Notes under the pieces: generated by a model | Database searches by the model: none | Told to the model about the DNA's origin: nothing | What the model saw: only the letters and a program-made list of their open reading frames with translations | Origin: Mobiluncus sp034180645 | GTDB lineage: Bacteria > Actinomycetota > Actinomycetes > Actinomycetales > Actinomycetaceae | Length of the DNA stretch: 64,000 nt | Direction of reading: 5' to 3' | Assembly (NCBI RefSeq): GCF_034180645.1 | Contig: NZ_JAXFNY010000010.1 | Coordinates: 69,653-133,652 of the forward strand | Part shown: piece after piece, positions 8,203 through 14,738 of the stretch | Position numbering within the stretch: position 1 is the stretch's first letter | Layout: each line of letters opens with the position of its first letter | Translations under genes and position numbers: made by a program

Positions 8203-9560
8203 CACGTCTCGGAAGGGTCTGTGGCCTCGAAACCGAATATGGTGTGACCAGTGTCTACATCTCCGATGATTCCGGCTCGGAGGAACCACCGCTAGACGTA
8301 GAGGCGGCCGTGAAAGAGATTTTTGCCAGTACGGAGCGAGCCGTGCGGGTTCCTCACGGGTTTCTCTCCAACGGGGCGAGGCTCTATGTCGATATTGGAG
8401 AGCACCCCGAGTATGCTGGTCCCGAGTGCCTTGACCTCGCAGACGTTGTGGCCCAAGACCTGGCGGGGGACGCGATTATTCAAGATTTAGTCGATATTGC
8501 CAATAATAATTTGGTGAACCGCGGCATCCGGATTCACGTCTTGAAAACAAACGCTGACTCTTGGGGAAACAGTTTTGGCTGCCACGAAAACTATCAATAC
8601 GGAGCGAACGCCCCGATTTCGATGCCTGCTTTCGTGTCGTTTCTGGCGGCTCGCCAAATCCTGTGCGGAAGCGGCTGTATAGACGAGGAAGGGAAATATT
8701 GCTTTAGTGCGCGGGCTCGCTATATTACCGAGGCGGCCTCTGCTGACCCCACGCATAACAAGGCTTTTATCAACACGAAAGAGGAACCTCACGCGGATTC
8801 CTCCCGCTGGCGTCGCTTGCACGTGACCTGCGCAGATTCAGCCATGTTGCCGGTGACAGTCGCTTTGCGGACTTTCCTGGCCGACCGATTTTTGCGTCTC
8901 TTGGAGGAGGGCACGAGGGAGGAGGATCTTTTCGTCCTCGATGATCCGGTCGCGGCCGTGAAAACCTGGAATTACGACCCGAATGCGCGGATGTCCGCAT
9001 GGCAGGGGGACAGGCCGGTTGAGGTCAGTTGTCCGGAACTGTTGCGAGAAAGCGTGAATCTGTTTCCTGAGGGCGATGACGAATTCGGTTTGAGGGACGT
9101 GGTCGCTCGCGGCCTAGCAGCCCTGACCGAGGGGGATCTCACGGCCTTGAGTGGTGAACTCGACTGGTCTCTGAAATATCAGCTGCTTTCCCATGTCAGC
9201 GCCGGTGAGGCGAATTTTGCTGGGGCCAAAGCCCGGCGAGTAGAGTTAGCATTTCACGATTTATCGAGGCAATATGGGCTGCGTGAGAGGCTTTTGAAAT
9301 CGGGAAGTGTGAAGCCGCTGGTAAGTGATAGTTGCATTGCCCGGGCTAAGGCGATTCCTCCTGCCAATACCAGAGCGTTATTACGTGGAAAAGTGGTGGA
9401 AGCGTGCGACCTTGCTGACCGGAGTGCCTCAATCGGATGGTCCTACGTGCGGTTAGATGACCCCCCTAGCCCCCAGATTGACTTGCTGAATCCTCTCGAG
9501 AGTGAATCCGCAGAGATCTCGGAGCTACTTGCAAAAATTGAAAATTTGGAACAAAAATAG
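8199..9560 (+). CDS. pafA: Pup ligase PafA
   Basis: A 453-residue ligase that phosphorylates the C-terminal glutamate of Pup and joins it to a substrate lysine. It is the same fold as Dop but of canonical length. Motifs: GRVCGLETEYGV at the N-terminus, GARLYVDIGEHPEYAGPECL with the catalytic aspartate, SFGCHENYQY, and FINTKEEPHAD. It follows pup with a 4-bp overlap, where many actinobacteria carry prcB and prcA between pup and pafA; here there is no room for them. Together with the Mpa tail this points to a proteasome-free use of pupylation, as known in Corynebacterium, where the ATPase disassembles pupylated ferritin. Confidence 0.96.
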   Translation: MTRLGRVCGLETEYGVTSVYISDDSGSEEPPLDVEAAVKEIFASTERAVRVPHGFLSNGARLYVDIGEHPEYAGPECLDLADVVAQDLAGDAIIQDLVDIANNNLVNRGIRIHVLKTNADSWGNSFGCHENYQYGANAPISMPAFVSFLAARQILCGSGCIDEEGKYCFSARARYITEAASADPTHNKAFINTKEEPHADSSRWRRLHVTCADSAMLPVTVALRTFLADRFLRLLEEGTREEDLFVLDDPVAAVKTWNYDPNARMSAWQGDRPVEVSCPELLRESVNLFPEGDDEFGLRDVVARGLAALTEGDLTALSGELDWSLKYQLLSHVSAGEANFAGAKARRVELAFHDLSRQYGLRERLLKSGSVKPLVSDSCIARAKAIPPANTRALLRGKVVEACDLADRSASIGWSYVRLDDPPSPQIDLLNPLESESAEISELLAKIENLEQK

Positions 9561-9620
9561 GTAGGGGCTGGTTAAACGACCGCGAAATCTGTTTCGCTAG
9601 CTTACTAAGGGGAGAGGGAG

Positions 9621-10250
9621 TTGAGTAATTTGAGCATTGCCAGTGATTCTAAACAACCAGATACCAGGACCAGGATATTGACCGCGGCGTCTCAGATGCT
9701 GCGCCGCTCCTCGCCCAGCGCCCTGACCTATCGCGCTCTGGGGAAAAAAGCCGGCTTGCCTCATTCCACGATTGAATACCATTTCCCCACTCGTGAAGAT
9801 TTGCTGATGGAGGCGGCGAGCCTGAACGTCGAGGTTTGGGTGGACCGAGCTCGGAAAGTCCGCGATGAAGCGCTGCAGCTTTCCCCCCAGGAACTGCTCT
9901 ACCAGCTGCCCGAGGTTTTGGTCGCCGCGGTGCTTCCGCAAACCACGGACATTCAGTACATACGTACCTACCTGTTGCACGGACTGGTCCTGGCTGAACA
10001 CCAGGCTATTGTGGAAAAGAACCGCGAGGGACGCGCCCGCTTTGACGAATATGTCGCGGATATTCTGCAAGCCGCCGAATGCTCATGTTTGCCCGATGTA
10101 ATAATTTCCGTCATTGACGGTTTGGCTTATGAAGCAGTCTCAGAGGGCGGCGAATTTCCCCAAGATGTTGTGGAAAAACTCCGTTGTTTCCTGCTTTCCT
10201 GCCCGACTATGGCCGCGGACGCTCAGGCTTCGGCCTCGCCCCAGGCTTGA
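9621..10250 (+). CDS. TetR-family transcriptional regulator
   Basis: A 209-residue TetR-type repressor. The N-terminal helix-turn-helix is RTRILTAASQMLRRSSPS followed by YRALGKKAGLPHSTIEYHFP (roughly residues 16-58). The remainder is an alpha-helical ligand/dimer domain with no close match I can name. The start is TTG 9621, supported by AAGGGGAGAGGG just upstream. It lies 60 bp after pafA on the same strand and may be read through from that operon. The last three sense codons and the stop fall inside a 53-bp direct repeat (10239-10291) that marks the left edge of an insert, so the present C-terminus may have been created or altered by that event. Target genes unknown. Confidence 0.85.
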   Translation: MSNLSIASDSKQPDTRTRILTAASQMLRRSSPSALTYRALGKKAGLPHSTIEYHFPTREDLLMEAASLNVEVWVDRARKVRDEALQLSPQELLYQLPEVLVAAVLPQTTDIQYIRTYLLHGLVLAEHQAIVEKNREGRARFDEYVADILQAAECSCLPDVIISVIDGLAYEAVSEGGEFPQDVVEKLRCFLLSCPTMAADAQASASPQA

Positions 10251-10291
10251 ACCTGATACGTTTCGAGTTTAATTTCCGGCCCGAATTCCTC
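10239..10291 (+). repeat. 53-bp direct repeat, left copy
   Basis: Starts CCCCAGGCTTGAACCTGATA and ends CCCGAATTCCTC; identical over all 53 bases to 12594-12646. The left copy is a fragment of the 3' coding part of the MEMO1-AMMECR1 gene (read on the minus strand it gives EEFGPEIKLETYQVQAW) and also supplies the stop codon of the TetR gene. Similarity fades but continues for a few codons to the right of the core. Confidence 0.9.
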
Positions 10292-10445
10292 GGCGCCCCT
10301 GCCTGTCGTTTCGTTTCTTTGTTGTGTACAAATTGTGTGATTGTGCTGGGAATGCTCATGTTTTGGTTGTTTTGACCGATTGTATGGGTAAGCGCGGGAT
10401 TATCTGCGGTAACGTTGTTGGCTTTTCTGTTCGAGGAGGATTCTG

Positions 10446-10955
10446 ATGAAGGTCATGAGGCGTGTTGGTGCGGGTTTGTTTGCTTTGTTGTTGAGTTTGG
10501 TGGTGGCTAGTCCGGCTTTGGCGGCTAGTCCGTGGCATGGGCATAAGCATCATAATAATATTTACACTACTGAACCGGGTACGACCAGTATGTTTTTTAC
10601 TCCTTCGGGTGTGAATTCTTTGAATGTGGTTACTAAGTTTGATTATGTGGCGCCTAAGTATGCGGTGCCTACGGAGGAGTGGTTGCGGTTGTGTTATATG
10701 CCGTTTGGGGCTTCGACGGCACAGGCGTGCACGGACTGGCGTGACTATGAATCTCAACCAGAACTTAGGGCATTGTCGGTGTTGCCTTCGGCGTTTATGT
10801 TAGTGGATGCTGATGGTAACTATACTGGTGGGGCGTTTACGAATACGATGTATGCGAATGGGACGTTTTCTTTGCAGCATAATTTCCCTGATCCTTTGGG
10901 GTCGATGGTGTTTAACGATCCTGGTTATGACGATTTGTATGTTTATTATCGGTGA
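10446..10955 (+). CDS. Small secreted protein of unknown function
   Basis: A 169-residue protein with a clear signal peptide: MKVMRR, hydrophobic core GAGLFALLLSLVVA, and a likely cleavage after SPALA at about residue 26. The mature N-terminus is histidine-rich (SPWHGHKHHNN), which could bind metal. It has two cysteines (near 83 and 94) that might form a disulfide, and a Tyr/Asp-rich C-terminus (DPGYDDLYVYYR). No family recognised. The codon choice is rich in T- and G-ending codons (TTG, GGT, GTG, TAT), unlike the neighbouring genes. The gene lies in the 2.36-kb insert bounded by 53-bp direct repeats. Ribosome site GAGGAG at 10434-10439. It precedes the next insert gene by 15 bp, so the two are likely one operon. 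Confidence 0.75.
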   Translation: MKVMRRVGAGLFALLLSLVVASPALAASPWHGHKHHNNIYTTEPGTTSMFFTPSGVNSLNVVTKFDYVAPKYAVPTEEWLRLCYMPFGASTAQACTDWRDYESQPELRALSVLPSAFMLVDADGNYTGGAFTNTMYANGTFSLQHNFPDPLGSMVFNDPGYDDLYVYYR

Positions 10956-10970
10956 TAGGGGTTGTTTAGC

Positions 10971-12503
10971 ATGGATGCGTTGAGTGTTTCTGGTTTGGGT
11001 GGTTTTTCGTCTGTGCCGGGTCGGGTGTCTGGTGCGGGTTCGGTTAAGGGGACTGGGTCTGGGTCTGTTTCTGGTTTGGGTGAGCCGGTGGTGGATACTG
11101 TGCAGTTGTCTGAGTCTGCGCGTGGTTCGGTGAGTTCGGTGGCTGGTTTTGATCCGACTCGGGGTGCTGGTTCGTTGGAGCAGCGTCATGTTGGTGGTGC
11201 TTTGGCGACGACTTCGGCTAAGGACGGGTTTAATGGTTGGGCGGCGATGTTGCATTGGCATTTTGGTTTGGATGATGGTGTGGATCATACTGAGATGCCG
11301 TTTATTGAGAAGTTTAACTGGAATAATGTTGGTCGGTTTAGTTCTGCGGAGGGGTATCATCCTTCGAGTTGTTTGACGGCTGAGGAACGTAACTTGATGG
11401 CTAATTTGTATGTTTATGCTCATGATCATGGCATTGACGTGCGGGGTGGTAGTGGGTTTTCTGCTTTGGCTTTTGGTGGCATGGTTGGGTATGCTGCTTG
11501 CGGTCATAAAATGAACGACTTTATCAGTGGTTATGCCTCAGATCCGGATTTTGGTTCGCAGCGTATTAAACCTGAGACGTTCAAGTTTCTTCAGGGACTT
11601 AGTCTGGATCAGTCTGAGGGTCTTCATAGTCAAGATCCGTTGATTAGGGCTGCCCATAATATTGCTAATGGAGTCATTGATGAGAGGCCTAGGTTTGCTG
11701 GGGATGATGAGGCTACTCGGCGTGTGTTGCAGATTGCTACGGAGGTGTTGTCGTCTTCGGCGATGAAGGATAATCTGTTGGACACGTCGCATCTCGATAA
11801 CGTTTTTTTGCATATCCTGAAGGGTTTTTCAAGCGGGGAAGCCATGGTTAGTAAGGCTGAGGATGTGCGGCGTTTGGTGTATGCGTATTCTCGGAGTGGT
11901 TCGCGTGGTGAGGTTACGGTTAGTGATCAGCCTAGTGCTCAGGCGCAAAAATTGCTTGATTATCGTCAGAAGTGGGTGGATCTTTGGGATCGGGCTGAGT
12001 TGATGGCTCGGGATATTGAGCCTGTGGTGGGTTCTCCGGCGTATAAAGCGGGGGTGCGGTTTGGTGCGGTTCCTGGTTCGGTGTCGGATTCGGGTAAGGG
12101 TTCGGTGCCGGGTTTGGGTGAGGATTTCGGGCTGGGTTCTGTTTCTAAGCAGGATGGTTTGGAGTTGTTTGCGAAGTATTCGAGTCGGGTTGCTCGGGTG
12201 GTGACTTCGTTGAGTGAAGATCAGAAGTCGACTCTGGGGATGATGTATCGGTTGGCTGAGCGGAAGGGGTCGGAAGCGGCGTTGCTTAAGGTGGATCAGT
12301 TGGCTGGGGCGATGGCGTCACTGAATTTTATGAATGAGATGCTGGGAGCGGATAAATCCAAGAATCCGTACGCGTCAACGAATTTCTGGACACAACTGTT
12401 GCAACAAAACCAACACAACCAGATGGAAGCCCTCCGCACCGCCCTGGAAACCCACCTCAACAAAACCACAGCGCAGTCGGAGCCGAAATCCCCGGAGGTA
12501 TAG
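10971..12503 (+). CDS. Large unknown protein in the repeat-bounded insert
   Basis: A 510-residue protein without a signal peptide or membrane spans. The first 60 residues are Gly/Ser/Val-rich with repeated GSVSGLGEP-like units; a related GSVPGLGEDFGLGSVSK recurs near residue 380. A segment DTVQLSESARGS resembles the VxLSxxAR motif common in flagellum-associated proteins, a weak hint only. The middle is helical, with FNGWAAMLHWHFGLDDG, and the C-terminal 60 residues end in a Gln/Asn-rich helix. Codon use is T/G-rich for most of the gene but shifts to C-rich codons in the last 150 bp, which suggests a mosaic end. The start is ATG 10971 with AGGGG about 10 bases upstream; TTG at 10962 is an alternative. 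No family recognised. Confidence 0.7.
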   Translation: MDALSVSGLGGFSSVPGRVSGAGSVKGTGSGSVSGLGEPVVDTVQLSESARGSVSSVAGFDPTRGAGSLEQRHVGGALATTSAKDGFNGWAAMLHWHFGLDDGVDHTEMPFIEKFNWNNVGRFSSAEGYHPSSCLTAEERNLMANLYVYAHDHGIDVRGGSGFSALAFGGMVGYAACGHKMNDFISGYASDPDFGSQRIKPETFKFLQGLSLDQSEGLHSQDPLIRAAHNIANGVIDERPRFAGDDEATRRVLQIATEVLSSSAMKDNLLDTSHLDNVFLHILKGFSSGEAMVSKAEDVRRLVYAYSRSGSRGEVTVSDQPSAQAQKLLDYRQKWVDLWDRAELMARDIEPVVGSPAYKAGVRFGAVPGSVSDSGKGSVPGLGEDFGLGSVSKQDGLELFAKYSSRVARVVTSLSEDQKSTLGMMYRLAERKGSEAALLKVDQLAGAMASLNFMNEMLGADKSKNPYASTNFWTQLLQQNQHNQMEALRTALETHLNKTTAQSEPKSPEV

Positions 12504-12562
12504 AGGTAACGCAACTATTCTGGCTGACTCACAGAAGCGTCATTTCTGGGTGATGCCAGGTT

Positions 12563-14044
12563 TCATTTGGTTGAGGGTTCGTCTGGGGATTCACCCCAGG
12601 CTTGAACCTGATACGTTTCGAGTTTAATTTCCGGCCCGAATTCCTCTGTGCCCAGCCCGGCTTTATACATGAGTTGCGAGATGAAGTCGTGTACATCGGG
12701 CAGCTCACTCCAGACCTGGGGCAGGAAAGTCGCCCGGTGGAAACCGCGGCGCAAAATGACTCCGTCTATGCCGGGACGCAGCCGGGACAGATAGGAATCG
12801 TTGCTCTCCCCCTCGAAACGTTCAAAAGCCTGAGGTTCCGTGAGGAGTGAAACCTCAATCTTAATCTGATCGAGTTCCGAGGCTTGCAGAGGAGGGAACC
12901 GCGGGTCTTCAAAAGCAGCGGCCAAAGTGTTCGCGGAGATGTCCTCACTGAGCATTCGATGCGGAGCCAGCGAACCGATACATCCGCGTAACTGCCCGTG
13001 TTTTGTCAAAGTCACGAAAGAAGCCCCGACCGAACGCAGCAGCAACTGCAAAGCATGATCCGACTCGCTGAACTTGCTGATGGTATTCATAGAGCCGATA
13101 CGATTGCCATCTCGGAACGCATCAATCAAAATTTCACGAGCCATCTGAGGTAGCAGTGAGCCATAACAATCCGGGATGCCGAATTCATCCTCCGGCGGAT
13201 TGTACTTCCAGAAAGCAACGGAGGAATAACCAACAACCCGCGATTTACCTCCGGCGGTGTCCCCGGAGCTAGCGTTCATCAGTAGCTGCGGATGCCATTG
13301 CAGCCGGCGCGCCAAACGAATCAGGCCGGACCAAGCGTAAGCACCGCAGGCTTGACGCGGATCGAGGGGGTACTCTAACGACATGACTTGAGACAAGGTC
13401 GTAGTGTCAAGTTTGCGCGCCTCGTCGTAGCTCAGGTAGTGGGACAGATCCGAGGACACGACAATCAAGGTATCGTCAGGATTCTCTCCCGGAATTGAAA
13501 CCAGAGTTTGCAGGCTTTCGCAAACCTCCTCCGGGGTGCAATCTCCAACCGCTAGGGGCACGATAGAGAAGTCTAGGTCGCGGAAAACGGTTTGCAGGAA
13601 GGGCAGCTGAACTTCCAAGGCGTGTTCCTCCACGTGGGAGGGCTCGAAAAACTCTGCGGCGGAACTATGCTCCACCAGGTATTGTTGGGCGTCCTGGTCC
13701 ACCGGAACTTCCCCCAGGGGAGTGGCGAAAGCGGTAGCTTCACTCAGTGCGATACCGCGAAATCCGACACGGTGTGTGGGGCCGGCAATGACGACACGTC
13801 GGGGACTCAAGGTCCTGACGAGCTGGTAGCCGACCGCGGCGATGAGACCGGAATAGATGTATCCGGCGTGGGGAACCTGCACCGCCATCAGTTGCCGCAG
13901 AGGTCTGCCTTGTGAGTCTTGCGAAACATCGTTAGTGATGAGGGAAGCGGCCTTTTTCAGTAGGTCGTCAACCGTTTGTCGCAGCTCACCTGGATCCTGG
14001 GGGTAAAAAGATCCTGCTACTGCTGGTTTACGTACGAAACTCAT
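12563..14044 (-). CDS. MEMO1-AMMECR1 fusion protein (AmmeMemoRadiSam system proteins B and A)
   Basis: A 493-residue fusion. Residues 1 to about 285 are MEMO1-like (opening VRKPAVAGSFYPQDPGEL, with VPHAGYIYSG and a VVSSDLSHYL motif that carries metal-ligand-type residues). Residues about 300-490 are AMMECR1-like (SVGASFVTLTKHGQLRGCIG, ending in ETYQVQAWGE). The two families usually stand beside a radical SAM protein in the AmmeMemoRadiSam system, whose reaction is not established; that partner is not in this window. The right copy of the 53-bp repeat (12594-12646) lies within the 3' end of this gene, which continues intact for ten more codons to the stop. Start ATG at 14044. The gene converges on the insert genes. 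Confidence 0.88.
   Translation of the reverse strand: MSFVRKPAVAGSFYPQDPGELRQTVDDLLKKAASLITNDVSQDSQGRPLRQLMAVQVPHAGYIYSGLIAAVGYQLVRTLSPRRVVIAGPTHRVGFRGIALSEATAFATPLGEVPVDQDAQQYLVEHSSAAEFFEPSHVEEHALEVQLPFLQTVFRDLDFSIVPLAVGDCTPEEVCESLQTLVSIPGENPDDTLIVVSSDLSHYLSYDEARKLDTTTLSQVMSLEYPLDPRQACGAYAWSGLIRLARRLQWHPQLLMNASSGDTAGGKSRVVGYSSVAFWKYNPPEDEFGIPDCYGSLLPQMAREILIDAFRDGNRIGSMNTISKFSESDHALQLLLRSVGASFVTLTKHGQLRGCIGSLAPHRMLSEDISANTLAAAFEDPRFPPLQASELDQIKIEVSLLTEPQAFERFEGESNDSYLSRLRPGIDGVILRRGFHRATFLPQVWSELPDVHDFISQLMYKAGLGTEEFGPEIKLETYQVQAWGESPDEPSTK
12594..12646 (+). repeat. 53-bp direct repeat, right copy (inside the MEMO1-AMMECR1 gene)
   Basis: Exact match to 10239-10291 in the same orientation, offset 2355 bp. 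This copy is in the intact gene, so the left copy is the derived fragment. The pair looks like the footprint of an integration or recombination event that placed the two T/G-codon-rich genes here. Confidence 0.9.
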
Positions 14045-14115
14045 GGTTCTATTATTCCCAAAAATAGTGGCTTCCGGGCAGGTTTTGCTCTGGGTATACC
14101 AGTCTGTCAGACAAT

Positions 14116-14146
14116 GGGGGCTCTGAATCAGGAATCCGGAGCCCCC
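14116..14146 (-). terminator. Hairpin downstream of the small membrane protein gene
   Basis: GGGGGCTC (14116-14123) pairs with GAGCCCCC (14139-14146). It is 20 bp past the stop of the minus-strand membrane protein gene. The following T-run is weak. Confidence 0.55.
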
Positions 14147-14165
14147 AGCAATCTATATCTTGCCG

Positions 14166-14582
14166 TTATACGGTAGGCAAAATGCTAGCTTGTGCCGCTC
14201 TGCCAATAGCCAAAGCAATTGCGGGCAAAACTATAACCACGATGAAGATGATGAGGGGCAGAGTCTTGGGGTGAGACTTTATCAAAGCAATCAGACTGAG
14301 GATGAAGGCGACAAAGTTCAGCAAACCTGCAATCCCTACGTAGATTAAGAGTTGATCGCCTGCCTTGGTGGCGGCATCCATAGCGCTGGACAATTCATCC
14401 AGACCCAATTGACTAATATCCCCACCAGTCGTGGCTGCAACTTGTTGACCGGTAATGATGTGACCGGCAATCATAATGATGGAAGCCACAATGCACAGTG
14501 CCAACGCCACAAACGCCAGCGTTTTTTTTACTTCGGGCTGAGGCGCGCCAGGGCCAGCGGGCGTGAAGTTTTCAGTAGACAT
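14166..14582 (-). CDS. Small integral membrane protein, unknown function
   Basis: A 138-residue protein with a proline-rich cytosolic N-terminus (about 20 residues), a span near 22-44 (LAFVALALCIVASIIMIAGH), a polar loop of about 35 residues containing GGDISQLGLDELSSAMDAA, and two closely spaced spans (about 79-100 and 106-126). No catalytic motif and no family that I can name. It lies between the MEMO1-AMMECR1 gene and the divergent phosphofructokinase gene. Start ATG at 14582. Confidence 0.7.
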   Translation of the reverse strand: MSTENFTPAGPGAPQPEVKKTLAFVALALCIVASIIMIAGHIITGQQVAATTGGDISQLGLDELSSAMDAATKAGDQLLIYVGIAGLLNFVAFILSLIALIKSHPKTLPLIIFIVVIVLPAIALAIGRAAQASILPTV

Positions 14583-14738
14583 GGATTAGTCCTTTGCTCG
14601 TTTGTTTCGTCAATTCTTTGACAGGTTACGTTCAGCTTAGGGACGTGAAAGTTCACGTTTAACACCCAAAAGGGTGAAAAATTCGAGAGAATAAAACCAG
14701 GCCGGATGGCCGGCACAGAATCGAGGGGAGAGATACCG

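Noticed and set aside
8190..8210. prcB and prcA between pup and pafA
   Set aside because: pup and pafA overlap by four bases, so there is no room; no proteasome-subunit sequence is seen anywhere in the window.
10800..11507. A 235-codon minus-strand frame rich in Arg/Thr/Ile
   Set aside because: Shadow of the T/G-rich coding frame in the insert; low complexity with no start signal.
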